Assembly (NCBI RefSeq): GCF_023065955.2
Contig: NW_026622963.1
Coordinates: 10,051,001-10,115,000 of the forward strand
DNA: 64,000 nt
DNA from: Ursus arctos
Taxonomy: Eukaryota > Chordata > Mammalia > Carnivora > Ursidae
Reading direction: 5' to 3'
Part shown: one piece after another, positions 11,742 to 36,514 of the stretch
How the letters are laid out: the number at the start of each line of letters is the position of its first letter
Position numbering within the stretch: the stretch's first letter is position 1
Program-made: the position numbers and the translations under genes
Notes under the pieces: model-generated
Database searches by the model: none
Told to the model about the DNA's origin: nothing
Seen by the model: only the letters and a program-made list of their open reading frames with translations

Positions 11742-11935
11742 AATGTTATAAGACTGAATTTTATCCACCCCCTACCCCCATTCATATGTTGAAGCTCTAA
11801 CCCCCCAGGGTAACAGTTGGGAGATAAAGTCTTTAAGGTAAAGTGATTAAATGAGGTCATAAGGGTGGGGCCCTAATCCAATAGGACTGGTATCCTTAAA
11901 AGGAAGAGACACCAGGGATGTGTGAACAGAGAAAA
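11742..11935 (+). mobile_element. MaLR (MLT1/MST-type) LTR fragment
   Basis: catatgttgaagctctaacc, gaggtcataagggtggggcc and ctaatccaataggactggta are characteristic of MaLR LTRs. The fragment lacks the 3' end. Confidence 0.75.
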
Positions 11936-12088
11936 AAAACCTATTTTTTCATTTTATTATTACATTATTGTCTCCCATCAGCTGATGGATAAATATAATA
12001 CAAAGATGCTAGGATATACTCATCACATCTGTCTTGAAGGGATCTAATTGGAATTTCACATCATCTGTGTAGTATTCTTTATAATTTT

Positions 12089-12356
12089 TATTTTTAAAAA
12101 AATATTTATTTATTTATTTGAGAGAGAGAGAGAGAGAGAGAGATTGAGATAGAGCAGGGGGAGGGGAAAAGGGAGAGGGAGAAGCAGATTCCCCGCTGAG
12201 TGTGGAGCCTAAGGCGGTGCTCGAACCCAGGACCCTGAGGTCATGACCTGGGCTAAAGTCAGACGCTTAACCAATTGAGCCACCCAGGCACCCCTTAATT
12301 TTTAATTTTTTAAAGTAGTCTCTACACCAAACGTGGGGGTCAAATTCAGGCACCCC
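12089..12356 (-). mobile_element. SINEC composite (two antisense units)
   Basis: A full unit (12089-12294) followed by a short unit (12295-12356). One 18-bp duplication (catctgtgtagtaYtctt) flanks the pair, so the full unit probably landed in the tail of the short one. Confidence 0.8.
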
Positions 12357-13025
12357 TCATCTGTGTAGTACTCTTGCCAAAAATGTTTAACTGGATTTTA
12401 ATAATGAGGAAACAATGCAGATTGTACGGCATTCTACACCACCACTGGCCTGGACTCCAGAAAAATGGACTGTATGTATTTTATGGCAAACTTCTTGAAG
12501 TATATGAACAGTATTATGGTAGTATAGGAAGAGAAAGTCCTTATTTTTAGATATCTGCTTAAGTATTTAGGGGTAAAATGCCATGTCTGCAATTTACTTT
12601 CGAGTGGTTGAGGAAAAAAGTGTATATATACTAGGAGTAAAACAAATGTAGCAAACTATTACTTTTTAATTTTTCAAAATAAAGAATAAGGAAAGAAAAA
12701 GCTTAAGACCTCATTCTGTTAGGGTAGAAGCCCCTTTCATCACCAAGCTGTGGAAGCATGTTTTTCTTCAAACTGTGAACATTACTGTCTACTTCTTTTA
12801 GGTGGAACTAGAGTCCATTAAGCTAACAGAGGTACCTGTTTTCCCCAGCACAGTAAAGGCATCAAATTTGACTTATAGAAAATAGGGGAACTGACAGGAC
12901 AAAACGGGCATTTGATAGGAGTAAGAGATTTATCAGTAGACTTAATTTATCTAATCACCTCTGCCTCTTAGTAATAGGCCTATGATTTAGAAGTTAGCTT
13001 GCTTTGAAAATAATTTCCATTCTTT
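12357..13025. other. Intergenic, probable ancient repeat
   Basis: ctggcctggactccagaaaa ... taaaatgccatgtctgcaat ... ttttcaaaataaagaataag resembles a widespread old interspersed repeat end that I cannot name. No gene seen. Confidence 0.4.
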
Positions 13026-13172
13026 TAGATTAGGGGTTGGCAAACTTTTCCTATAAATGGTCAGACAGAAAATATTTTTGACTTTGTGGACTTGCGCGTG
13101 TCACGCAGTATCTATCCCACCTACTCAGCTCTGCCACAGTAGTGCAAAAGCAGCCATAGAAACTGCACTACG

Positions 13173-13368
13173 GGGGCGCCTGGGTGGCACAGCGGTTAAG
13201 CGTCTGCCTTCGGCTCAGGGCGTGATCCCGGTGTTATGGGATCGAGCCCCACATCAGGCTCCTCCGCTATGAGCCTGCTTCTTCCTCTCCCACTCCCCTG
13301 CTGTGATCCCTCTCTAGCTGGCTGTCTCTATCCTGTCGAATAAATAAATAAAATCTTAAAAAAAAAAA
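13173..13368 (+). mobile_element. SINEC, young subfamily
   Basis: Full length with ggcacagcggttaagcgtct head; perfect 15-bp target duplication agaaactgcactacg. Confidence 0.95.
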
Positions 13369-13482
13369 AGAAACTGCACTACGCAAATGTACTTAACGCC
13401 ACTGAACTACACACTTAAAATGGTTAAGGTGGCAAATTTTATGTGTATTTAAGCACAATTTTTTAAAAACTCAAAAAAATCA

Positions 13483-13855
13483 GGGGCACCTGGGTGGTGC
13501 AGTCAGTTAGGCATCTGACTTCTGGTTTCAGCTCAGGTCCTATCTCAGAATCCCGATTATCAAGCACAGTGCTTAGAATGGAATCTGCCTTAAGACTCCC
13601 TCTGGGGACAGTAGGGTGGCTCAGTTGGTTAAGTGTCCGCCTTTGGCTCAGGTCATGATCCCAGGGTTCTGGGATGAGTTCCTGCATCAGGTTCCCTGCT
13701 CAGCAGGGAGCCTGCTTCTCCCTCTGTCTGCTGCTCCCCTTGCTTGTGCCATCTCTCTCTCCCTGACCAAAAAAAAAAAAAAAAAAAAAAGACTCCCTCT
13801 GCTCCTGGGGGGTCTCGCTTGTGCATGCGCATGCACTCCACTCTCTCAAATAATC
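13483..13855 (+). mobile_element. SINEC host split by another SINEC
   Basis: Host pieces are 13483-13604 and 13802-13855. The insert is 13605-13788, same strand, with 13-bp duplication aagactccctctg. Confidence 0.9.
13605..13788 (+). mobile_element. SINEC nested in SINEC
   Basis: Starts ggacagtagggtggctcag, ends in 22 A; younger than its host. Confidence 0.9.
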
Positions 13856-13857
13856 TT

Positions 13858-14060
13858 GGGACACCTGGGTGGCTCAGTTGGTTAAGCCTCTGACTTTGGC
13901 TCAGGTCATGATCCCAGGGTCTTGGGATCAACTGGTATCAAGTCCCGCATGGGGCTCCTCGCTCAGCGGAGAGCCTGCTTCCCTCTCTCCCTCTGCTGCT
14001 CCCCCTGCTTGTGCCCTCTGACAAATAAGTCTGTAAAAAACAAACAAACAAACAAAAAAC
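13858..14060 (+). mobile_element. SINEC
   Basis: Third plus-strand copy in the row; the tail carries (CAAA)n. Has a 'gggatcaactggtatcaag' variant segment. Confidence 0.88.
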
Positions 14061-14178
14061 ACTTAAAAATATATAAATAAAAGCTGAAAAAAGCAGACAC
14101 ATGTAATATGCTAATGAATACGTGGCAGTGTTCCAACAAAACCTTGCTTATGGGCAATGAATTTTGAATTTCATATAA

Positions 14179-14354
14179 TTTTTTTAAAAGATTTTATTTA
14201 TTTGACAGAGAGACAGCGAGACAGGGAACACAAGCAGGGGGAGTGGGAGAGGGAGAAGCAGGCTTCCCGCCCAGCAGGTAGCCCGATGCGGGGCTCAATC
14301 CCAGGACCCTGGGATCATGGCAGACGCTTAACGACTAAGCCACCCAGGTGCCCC
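14179..14354 (-). mobile_element. SINEC
   Basis: Target duplication tgaatttcatat flanks it. Confidence 0.92.
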
Positions 14355-14536
14355 TGAATTTCATATCATTTTCTGTCACAAAATCTTTTTATTGATTTTC
14401 AACCATTTAAAAATGTAAAAAACAATTCTTAGCCTGTGGGCAGCAGAAAGAGAGGTGATGGCCTGGATTTAGCCCAAGGGCCATAGTTTCCCACCCTTAT
14501 CTTGGCAATAAAGGAGATACACAATGAGAGCAATTT

Positions 14537-14761
14537 TTAAAAAAGATTTTATATATTTATTTGACACAGAGAGAGGGAACAACCAGGGGGAGCAGCAGAG
14601 GGAGAGGGGGAAGCAGGCTCTCCGTTGAGCAAGGAGCCCCATGTGGGACTTGATCCCATGACCCTGGGATCATGACCTGAGCCAAAGACAGATGCGGGGC
14701 TCAATCCCAGGACCCTGAGCCAAAGACAGACGCTTAACCGACTGAGCCACCCAGGCACCCC
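14537..14761 (-). mobile_element. SINEC with internal duplication
   Basis: The segment from the cgggGctcaatcccag-like core to gagccaaagacaga occurs twice (about 14652-14690 and 14693-14730). Target duplication aatgagaSca attt. Confidence 0.88.
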
Positions 14762-15063
14762 AATGAGACCAATTTAAAAGGCAGTGCTTATTTCTGCAGT
14801 CTCAGGCACTGTTGTAACAAACTTTAAGGGGCTTAAAATTAAAAGTTAGCATTTACAATAAACTTAGAGCACCCATCTGTTTCGAGTAGCACAAATGACT
14901 TAGGCAAAAACAAAATGTAGAAATCTCAACAGAATGTAAGATGCAAAGAAAACAGTAACTTCCAGCGAGCTACCAATTCTTTCCAGCTCCATACAAAATC
15001 TCAGCATGTTGAAGAAGTGCCAACACTTTAACTACCACCATCTTTCCAATTACCCTCTTGGGA

Positions 15064-15235
15064 CTTAAGATTTTGTCTGTCAGAAAGAGCAAACACAAGC
15101 ACAGGGACCAGCAGGCAGGAGAAGCAAGCTCCCCGCCAAACAAGGAGCCCAATGCCGGACTCAATCCCGGGACCCTTGGATCATGACCTGAGCTGAAGGC
15201 AGATCCTTAACCAACTAAGCCACCCTGGCGTCCCA
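15064..15235 (-). mobile_element. SINEC, diverged
   Basis: ttaagattttgtctgtcaga to ccaccctggcgtccc. Confidence 0.8.
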
Positions 15236-15612
15236 GGATTAACTATTCTTCAGGACTCCTCCCTCCTGCCTCATTGCCTAGAATCACTTCTTCACCACCT
15301 CTGATTCAGCCACAAGTTCATTATAAAAGCCATCACCCAAGCTGAAACACCCAAACCATGGAATATTATGCCCCATTAAAAAGCAGGAGACAGACTTGTA
15401 TTAATTGATATAGAAAACTGTCTAGCAAAGGGGAGATAAACAGGTTTGTAAAGCAGCATGCAAAAGTATATACACACGCACAAAGGAGAAACGTCTGGAA
15501 AGACGGTCATCAGAATACTACCAGTGGTTGTAACTGGGTGGGTATTTCAGGTGTGTTTTATTTTTGTACTTTGTTTGATGAACATGTATCATCTTTAAAA
15601 TGAGAACACCCA

Positions 15613-15807
15613 GGAGTGCCCGGGCGGCTCAGTCAAGCATCCGACTCTTGATTTCGGCTTGGGTCATGATCTCAGGCTTGTGGGATCGAGCCCCATGTCA
15701 GCTCAGTGCTGGGCATGGAGCCTCCTTGAGATTCTCCCCCCCCCCTCACCCCACACTTGTGTGTTCTCTCTCATGCTCTCCACCTCTCTCTCAAAAATAA
15801 ATAAAAT
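15613..15807 (+). mobile_element. SINEC
   Basis: agtgcccgggcggctcag head; target duplication aaaatgagaaMaccca. Confidence 0.9.
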
Positions 15808-15979
15808 GAGAAAACCCAGTAAAGGTATTTTTATTTTAAGGAAAAAAGACCACCATCAAAAATTCCTTAAAAAAAATTTATTTATTGCAGTTGTGCTTAA
15901 ATATAATTTGGAGATATTATAAAATATTTATTTACAGATGAAATGACATGATACCTGAGATTTTATTCAAAATATTTGG

Positions 15980-16157
15980 GGGGCGCCTGGGTGGCTCAGT
16001 TGGTTAAGCTGCTGACTCTTGATTCTGGCTCAGGTTATGATCTCAGGGTTGTGAGATTGAGCCCTGCATCGGGCTCTGCACTCAGCAGGGAGCCTGCCTG
16101 AAGATTCTCTCTACCTCTGCACCCCCCACTCACTTCACTCTAATAAATAAATCAATC
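15980..16157 (+). mobile_element. SINEC
   Basis: Target duplication tcaaaatatttgg on both sides. Confidence 0.9.
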
Positions 16158-16494
16158 TTCAAAATATTTGGAGTGGGGGTAAGAATATAGACGAAAAGTG
16201 TGGCCACATACTGGTAATTGCTGAAGTGGACTGATGAGTACCTGGGAACTTACAATACCCTTATCTTTGTAATTAACATTTTCTGTAAAAGTTACTCCTC
16301 TCTTTCCCACTAAATGTAGTTGCTTCTGCAATTTCAGCCATTAGACTACATTTGCCTCCAAATGATCTTAGAAATCCCCCCTTTTGCTGTTTCAAACCTT
16401 AAATCTTAAATTCTTTACTCTTCGGCTCTTTCCAGAACTCTATGCCTATCCTACCCACTGATGGCTGTAATTTGACAGGTCCGGAATCCAATGT

Positions 16495-16603
16495 ATTTTT
16501 TTTTCTTTAAGATTTTTAAGTAATCTCTACACCCAGCGTGGAGCTTGAACTCACAACCCTGGGATCAAGAGTCATGTGCTCCCCTGAGCCAGCCAGTTGC
16601 CCC
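16495..16603 (-). mobile_element. SINEC short form
   Basis: taatctctacacccagcgtg to gagccagccagttgcccc. Confidence 0.8.
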
Positions 16604-16844
16604 AAATGCAGTACTTTCTCCACCCTGCACCAAGCTCCTCTTTTTGCCAACTCCAATTTTCCCAAAAATGGTACCATCTCTGAAATCTGTAAAACGGCCT
16701 TCCTAAGAGCTCTGTTTCCCCCTCACTGAATTAGTAACTACACTTAAATATTTGACTCTCAAAGTCATCTCTTCCCATTTCTACTGCTACCATCTTGATT
16801 TAAAATACTTATTAAGTTAAAACTACACCAAATAACTTCCTAAA

Positions 16845-16975
16845 TTGTGATCCTAACTCCAATTTCTCCAGGCTCTAAATCTCTCTCTCCTATTCACTGC
16901 TATTATCAAGTATCCGGCACAATGCTTGATATACAGTAGGCACTCAATAAACGTGGTGTGAAAACCATCATAGCA
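16845..16975 (+). mobile_element. LINE-2 3' end fragment
   Basis: atccggcacaatgcttgata then cagtaggcactcaataaacg is the L2 3' end. Confidence 0.7.
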
Positions 16976-17290
16976 CTCATTTCTTACCCTTGTAGATAGC
17001 TGTATACATATGTTCCCTCCTCAGGCCCCTCCTATGATCTTAAGAGCAGAAACCATTTTCATCATTTTGCATTCCTCCTATAAGGTAAAAAGCCCATGAT
17101 ACTGACATGGCCCTTTTTCAGCTAGTTATAGTAAATCATTTAGATCTGGGGAATTGCAAAAGCACATTTAAATGTGATTATGTATGCATATAGGCTAGCT
17201 GTCAAATAAAAAATCTCTCCTCCCCACCCCAATGGTGCAAAGGTCAGACATGTCATGTAATAAAATTACTATTTATTTACTTAAGATTTT

Positions 17291-17480
17291 TTTTTAAAGA
17301 TTTTATTTATTTGACAGAGATAGAGACAGCCAGCGAGAGACGGAACACAAGCAGGGGGAGTGGGAGAGGAAGAAGCAGGCTCATAGCAGAGGAGCCTGAT
17401 GTGGGGCTCAATCCCATAATGCTGGGATCACGCCCTGAGCCGAAGGCAGACGCTTAACCGCTGTGCCACCCAGGTGCCCC
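17291..17480 (-). mobile_element. SINEC, young, inserted in the tail of the next SINE
   Basis: Duplication tacttaagatttt (17278-17290, repeated at 17481-17493) is itself SINE-tail sequence. Confidence 0.92.
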
Positions 17481-17667
17481 TACTTAAGATTTTATTTACT
17501 TATTTGACACAGAGAGAGATAGCGAGAGAGGCAACACAAACAGGGGGAGAAGGAGAAGCAGGCTTCTCATTGAGCAGGGAGAGTGATGTGGGGTCCCATC
17601 CCAGGACCTCGGGACCATGACCTGAGCCTAAGGCAGACACTTTATGACTGAAGCACCCAGGTGCCCC
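17481..17667 (-). mobile_element. SINEC host
   Basis: Older copy whose tail was hit by the preceding insertion; outer duplication taaaattac. Confidence 0.88.
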
Positions 17668-17829
17668 TAAAATTACCTTTTAGATAAAGCTGTGGATAAA
17701 TAAACACCCCCAATCCTTTAGGCTTCAACTTAAATGTAATTTCCTCTCACAGTACCTGTATGTATGTTCACAGAACTTTAAAAATCTCTGCCACGATGTC
17801 TTTATATAGGTGATTGTTCTGTTTATGAC

Positions 17830-18669
17830 CCCACCCACCCCCATCTCTAGGATTTGGGAGGCAGACCTACGATGATGTCACCCCTAGGGGAAAGGAACCT
17901 GAAGAGAATCTGGAGGAAAAACAGAGCAGTGTGACTGGGACATTACACTACACGGAACGATGAGGGGAAAGAGCTGCCTACGGAAGGGTCAAACCGAAGA
18001 ACCATACCTGCCAACTGCACAAATAAGCATATATGGCTGTTTTAGTTTATTTACATTTCCACTTCTTTAAAAAAAGGGGGAGGGAGACATTTTGGTAGGG
18101 AACCAGTTTTTCATAAAGGTTATTTGTGTTGATACCTACCAAAACGGATTTTACTAAGATTTCCTTACTTCGTTTTTAGAGAAAAGACAGCTAAACCTCA
18201 ACCTACTATTAATCCTATTTCCCTGACACTGCAGTCTGAATAACTATACTAGAAGTCACTCAGACTTAGAACCTCTTTCTCCAACAGCTGGTCTCCAATA
18301 ATATGGGACTTCTAAACTAAGACGGGATTTGTGTATTCTATTAATTCTCTCAAGAAGTAAACCCATTTATTTAGTTATCGAAGCACTGAAAATCTATCAT
18401 ATCCAGTTATTTGACATCCAAGGCTAATACTGCACTGCTAGAGAAGAACAGGAAGGGAAGGAAAAGGTCACTAAGAGAGAGGCTGGCTACCACATAGCAC
18501 ATCCTCAAGACTATCTCAATGATCACTTTTAAATTTCATGTCAGATGGTTTCCAGAGAATTAAGGCAGTTCTCTCAGGACGCAGTGGCAACAAAACCATG
18601 AAATCTATGGCTCTATGATGGCTCATTTTCTGCTTTTCAAAGCAAACACATGGAGCAATACCTAATTTC
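17830..18669. other. Intergenic unique sequence downstream of COX5A
   Basis: Between the last SINE and the COX5A poly(A) site. No ORF, repeat family or RNA gene recognised. Confidence 0.5.
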
Positions 18670-31373
<12,704 letters not shown>

Positions 31374-31732
31374 GACGGCGATGGCGGCGCGCAGTCCAAG
31401 GCTGAAGGGAAGCCGGGTGTGAACTCACGGGCCGCTCCAGAGCTCGCGGGGGCCGGACTCACGCACCGACGCACGGCGGGCGGAGCGTGAGGTCCCGCCC
31501 ACTGCGGCGCTCGCGCCTTGGCGGGCGGGAGCACCACGCGGATGCGAGCGGGCTACGGCGGCGCGCTAAGGACAAACGATTTCAACGCTGTGCCCGCCCC
31601 GCCCCGCCCAGTCTCTGGTTGCGGCCTTCTTCGAGCCAGGATGTCAGTGAGGTGAAGGGGCCTGGCGGTGGACCGTATAGTGGTTCAAGTCCGACTCGGA
31701 AACGAGTCCATCAACCCAAAATAGGAGTAATA

Positions 31733-31841
31733 AGTGGCTCCTGGCGGGCTCAGTCGGCAAAGCATGCAACTGTTGATCTCGGGGTCTTGAGTTGGAGCCC
31801 CAAGTTGGTCTTAGAGATTACTTAAGGAAATAAAGAGATTT
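31733..31841 (+). mobile_element. SINEC short form
   Basis: Just upstream of the COX5A promoter; ggcgggctcagtcggcaaag; duplication aaatRggagt. Confidence 0.75.
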
Positions 31842-31897
31842 AAATGGGAGTGTTTACAAGGATAGCAATAAGTTATAATAAAAATACCTTCTTCATT

Positions 31898-32064
31898 GGG
31901 GCACCTGGGTGGCTCAAATGGTTAAGCGTCTGTCTTCAGCTCAGGTCATGATCCCAGGGTCATGGGATCGAGCCCCACGTCAGGCTCCCTGCTCGTCGAG
32001 GAGCCTGCTTCTCCCTCTCCCTCTGCTGTTCCCCCACTTGAGCTGTCTTGCTTTCTCTGTCAAA

Positions 32065-32095
<31 letters not shown>

Positions 32096-32120
32096 AATCT
32101 TAAACAAAAACAAACAAACA
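31898..32120 (+). mobile_element. SINEC
   Basis: Tail (AAAT)9; duplication accttcttYRtt. Confidence 0.92.
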
Positions 32121-32218
32121 CACCTTCTTTGTTAACCTCTTCCCTGTTGGAGCCTAAAATAAGAAAATGAGGAAAAACACAACTGCTTACATGTAAAGGA
32201 TCTTAGTAACTATTCTTT

Positions 32219-32411
32219 TTTTTTTTTTTTAAAGGTTTATTTATTTGACAGAGATACAGAGAGAAAGGGAACACAAGCATGCGGAGTGGGAGAGGGAGAA
32301 GCAGGCTTCCCGCTGAGCAGGGAGCCCGACATAGGGCACTATCCCAGGACCCTGGGATCAAGACCCGAGTCGAAGGCAGACGCTTAACCATCTGAGCCAC
32401 CCAGGTGCCCC
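32219..32411 (-). mobile_element. SINEC
   Basis: Perfect duplication agtaactattctttt. Confidence 0.93.
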
Positions 32412-32692
32412 AGTAACTATTCTTTTATCACAAACCCGCAAGCATTAAAAAATGAGTTTAGCCACTTCACTACAGATCAGGAAACAGACTCAGAAAGCAG
32501 GTTGCTTGCTGGCAATCAAGGCCCTCAAATCCCCAGTTCTGAGGACTTACCTGGATGTTTGTTGTATACCAATTTATGATTTCAAATCCGTGTTTTGAAA
32601 GCTTGTCTTGGACAAAGTTGTTCATGGTTTGAATTTGTTTAGAATAACTTATTTTAATGAAATTGCTTTGAAGTTGGATATTAAAACTTTCT

Positions 32693-32888
32693 CTCTTTTT
32701 TTAAGATTTTATTTATTTATTCGACAGAGAGAGACAGCCAGCGAGAGAGGGAACACAAGCAGGGGGAGTGGGAGAGGAAGAAGCAGGCTCATAGCAGAGG
32801 AGCCTGATGTGGGGCTCGATCCCATAACGCCGGGATCACGCCCTGAGCCGAAGGCAGACGCTTAAACGCTGCGCCACCTAGGTGCCCC
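32693..32888 (-). mobile_element. SINEC, young
   Basis: Perfect 18-bp duplication tggatattaaaactttct. Confidence 0.95.
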
Positions 32889-33698
32889 TGGATATTAAAA
32901 CTTTCTAATGGAAGTTGCACCTGGAGCCGAAAAGACTCAGGTCGTTGGCAGCTTAGTAAGGGCGGTGGTGTCTATCACCTGATGGGCTTTTAAACTTTAT
33001 AAAGAATTTGTGAGGACTTAGCGAGAGCGTCCCCTCCGGACAAAACTACCCTTTGCTGTTCTCGGAAGAACCTGAGGCACTTGCTCCTGCCATGGCCGGG
33101 CTGGCTGCTCTTGGTTGGCAGTGGTGTTAAACCACACAGCAGTCTCAGGGAGATAAGGGACATCTGTTCCCACCGTGGCAAGGCTACTCCTTATAGGCAG
33201 TGGCACAAACCACGTAATGCTCCCTGGAGAAATAACCTTTAAAGCAGCCTGCTTTGCTCACCAACACCAGTGTCTTGGCCTGCTTGCTATGTGCCCAATA
33301 GTGAGGGATCTAGGCAGGCCGCTGATATCCCGCTTCTAGTTGGAGGGACTGACTCTACCAAGAACCAACTCGTAGAAAGGTTCACCTCAACTAAATGTGG
33401 ACTTTATTTCTTTCATCTCCACTTTGTCTGGAACAGTAGTGTAATTAATCTGTCATTGGTTTGGAGTATGTTATTTTTTATTGGCTCCATAAGAGACATT
33501 ATCCTGTATGCTATTGGCTTGTGAAGTATTATTGTAAATTATAATTAACACAGTGAACCTGTGTTAAGTAAATTATTGGCAAAGACAATTTCAGTCTCTG
33601 TGCGTAATTTGCCTCAAATAAAACAGTAGTTCTGGCCAAATGCCTGCCCCCAAATCCCTACAGGAGGGCTCCTATAAAGGACAGCTCTGAATGGGTTT
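32889..33698. other. Intergenic
   Basis: Unique-looking sequence; I see nothing coding or structured. Confidence 0.4.
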
Positions 33699-33890
33699 TT
33701 TTTCTTTTAAGATTTTATTTATTTATTCGACAGAGACAGCCAGCGAGAGAGGGAACACAAGCAGGAGGAGTGGGAGAGGAAGAAGCAGGCTCACAGCAGA
33801 GGAGCCTGATGTGGGGCTCGATCCCAGAACACCAGGATCACGCCCTGAGCCGAAGGCAGACGCTTAACCGCTGTGCCACCCAGGCGCCCC
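33699..33890 (-). mobile_element. SINEC, young
   Basis: Duplication ctgaatgggttt / ctgaaatgggttt. Confidence 0.93.
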
Positions 33891-34230
33891 TGAAATGGGT
33901 TTGATCACATTCCAAGGCTCTTAACATCTAATCTGGCCTTATTAATTACATTGTGACTTTGAGCTCCTGGGCAGTGGGGCCATTTCCCCAGGCCTGAATT
34001 ACCACGCTGCCACCCGGAGTTAATGAGACAGTCTCTTGTCTTGGTATCCTTCATTCTCTACCCCTGAACTCACTGAGGGAAGAAAAAAATGGACATTCAG
34101 GCTCCTCTTCCTCACTCTAGGCCCTTTCTCCTGGGTATGAGCATCTGCCTTTCTCTTTTCCCTCCCTAGCAGTGTGGCTTTAGGGGGTATGATCCTGGCT
34201 GGTAAAAGGATAAAAAAACTTTTCTTTTTC

Positions 34231-34441
34231 GGGGCGCCTGGGCGGCTCAGTCGTTAAGTGTCTGCCTTTGGCTCAGGGCGTGATCCTGGAGTTCTGGGAT
34301 CAAGCCCCACGTCAGGCTCTTCCGCTGGGAGCCTGCTTCTTTCTCTCCTACTCCTCCTGCTTGTGTTCCCTCTCTCACTGGCTGTCTCTCTCTATGTCAA
34401 ATGAATAAATAAGATCTTAAAAAAAAAATAAAAAAAAAAAA
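34231..34441 (+). mobile_element. SINEC
   Basis: Duplication cttttctttt. Confidence 0.92.
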
Positions 34442-34732
34442 GCTTTTCTTTTCAAAGCACCTGCCCTCAGCTTCTTCCACCAGCCAAACCAAAGGACATT
34501 TGGAGAAGCTTTAACCTCACTGCATTTCAATTAATATTCATCAAATCAAGAGCTGGAAGCTCAGGATGATGTCAGGGCTCCCATAACTAAGAAAGTACTG
34601 GTTGGGGTATGTTTGCGCCTGAATCCCAACTGGTCTCTCCCCTTTGCCTACAGTGCCTTAGATTGGCTACTAGAGTGTCGTTTAATACAATTACGGCTAT
34701 AATTTATTATGTGTCTCTGCATGCTGCATACT

Positions 34733-34844
34733 ATTTTTTTATTTATATTTTTTAAAATAAATTCTACCCCCAACATGGGGCTCGAAGTCTTAATTCCAAG
34801 ATCAGGAGTCACATGCTCTATCAACTGAGGCAGCCAGGTGCCCC
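34733..34844 (-). mobile_element. SINEC short form
   Basis: aaattctacccccaacatgg to gaggcagccaggtgcccc; flanks gcaWactRtt. Confidence 0.8.
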
Positions 34845-34864
34845 TGCAAACTGTTATCCCCTCT

Positions 34865-35005
34865 AAGCCTCATAACAGCCCTGTCAGATAAGCATTTATC
34901 TGTTTTATGGATGGAGGAATAGACTCAAAGGGCACTTGCCCAAGAATCACACAGGTCATAAATCGTTCTTAGATTTGAGGCCAGGTTTGTCTGATTCCAG
35001 AAATT
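34865..35005 (-). mobile_element. MIR antisense
   Basis: cctcataacagccctgtcag, acttgcccaagaatcacaca and gaggccaggtttgtctgatt. Confidence 0.6.
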
Positions 35006-35089
35006 GTGGGGTTTTGCCCCACAAAGGTAGGTTTTGACAGCTTCTCAAAGCCCCTGCTACCTTGGGGGCAGTTCTCAGCCCTCATCACC

Positions 35090-35626
35090 AGTCTTCATTT
35101 TCTATTGCTGCATAACAAGTTACCATAAACTAAGCAGTTTAAAACAATTTCCATTTATTATTTCCCAATTTCTGTAGGTGAGAAGTCCAGGCATGGCATG
35201 AGTGGTTCTCTGTTCAGGGTCTCACAAGACTGAAATCAAGATGTCAGGTCTGAGGTCTCATCTGAAAATCAGAGTCCTCTTCCCTGCTTGTTCAGGTGGT
35301 CGGCAGAATTCGGTTCCTCACAGTTGTAGGACTGAGTGCCCATTTTTTCTTGCTGGTAGCCAAGAGCCACTGTCAGCTCTTACCACATGGCCCCTCCATA
35401 GGCCCTCTCACAGTACCGCAGCTTACCTCTTTTAAAGACTTCATCTGATTAAGTCAGGCACATCCAGAGAAACCTTTCTTTTGATTAACTCAAAGTAAAT
35501 GGATAAGTAGCCTAATCTTGGAAATGATATCCCATCAAATTCGCAGATTCTGCCCCAATTATACAAGCTATGTACACCAGCAGGGATGAATCTTAGGGGC
35601 TGTCTTTGAATTCAGCCTACCGCACC
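35090..35626 (-). mobile_element. MaLR-type LTR, antisense
   Basis: ttctattgctgcataacaag and agcagtttaaaacaatttcc are the antisense 3' end of MLT1-like LTRs; the other end reads gaattcagcctaccgcacca. Near full length. Confidence 0.7.
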
Positions 35627-35820
35627 ACTTGGGGGGTAGGCCCTGCTCCTTCCCAAGTTTTCCCCCAGCTGGGCCCCCAGACCCCAGTCCATTCTGTTGT
35701 TTCTGGTGGGTGCTCCTTCCCAGAAGGGTTGAGGCCAGACATCCTGGCTCTTGCCCAAAGCCATCAGGGTCTTTGGTCTCTTCCTATCAACGTCTGCCCT
35801 AAATCTTTTTCTTTTCATTT

Positions 35821-36059
35821 CTTTTTTTTTTAAAGTTTCCTTTTATTTATTTATTTATTTTAAAGATTTTATTTAAAGATTTGACAGAGAGAGAGACAGC
35901 CAGTGAGAGAGGGGACACAAGCAGGGGGAGTGGGAGAGGTCTGAAGAAGCAGACTTCCAGTGGAGCAGGGAGCCCGATGCGGGGCTCGATCCCAGGACTC
36001 TGGGATCATGTCCTGAGCCAAAGGCAGACGCTTAACGACTGAGCCACCCAGGCGCCCCC
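35821..36059 (-). mobile_element. SINEC with expanded tail
   Basis: T-rich tail partly duplicated (taaagattttatttaaagat); flanks ctaaatcYttttct. Confidence 0.88.
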
Positions 36060-36514
36060 TAAATCCTTTTCTGTCCCTCTGGAGGAGCAGCTGCTGGGCT
36101 TCAGATGCCTCAGGGATGTCAAGGCCACCAGCTGATGAGCCCATCAGCTTCTGCTGTAGCCTGGAGCCTTCATCCTGGAGGAGCTGTGATGAGGCCTTTC
36201 TGACGCGTGCAGAGGGGACAGATGATGGTATTGAGGAACTTGTGAGGACAAAGGCATCATTCCACCCTGGGAATTTCTAGTAAAGGGAAGATCACAGTCC
36301 AGAAAAGCTCTTATTTTCTCTGCTGGGAATGAAGTGTGTACTGGCAAAAAGCGAATGCTGCCTGTCAAGGCCGGGAGTCGCCCTTGAGGCCAGTAGTCTG
36401 ACTGATCCTACATTGTTTCCCTTTCCTCCGGCCGGCCTTGAGCACCTCCAGTGATGCAGATCCCACTGCTAGGGGGATGGGGATCTATGAGAGAAGGCAC
36501 CTGAGAGAATGACA

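Larger units (their letters stand above)
13026..14502 (+). mobile_element. hAT-type DNA transposon remnant filled with SINEs
   Basis: Left end ggggttggcaaacttttcct and right end gggccatagtttcccacc read as inverted terminal regions of a Charlie-type non-autonomous element. Body pieces (actttgtggac, ctctgccacagtagtgcaaa, cagtgttccaacaaaacctt) are separated by SINEs at 13173-13368, 13483-13855, 13858-14060 and 14179-14354, so roughly half the span is younger insertion. Confidence 0.7.

Noticed and set aside
13173..13368. tRNA gene in SINE heads
   Set aside because: Heads are tRNA-Lys-like and retain promoter-like boxes, but lack an intact cloverleaf and end in SINE bodies.
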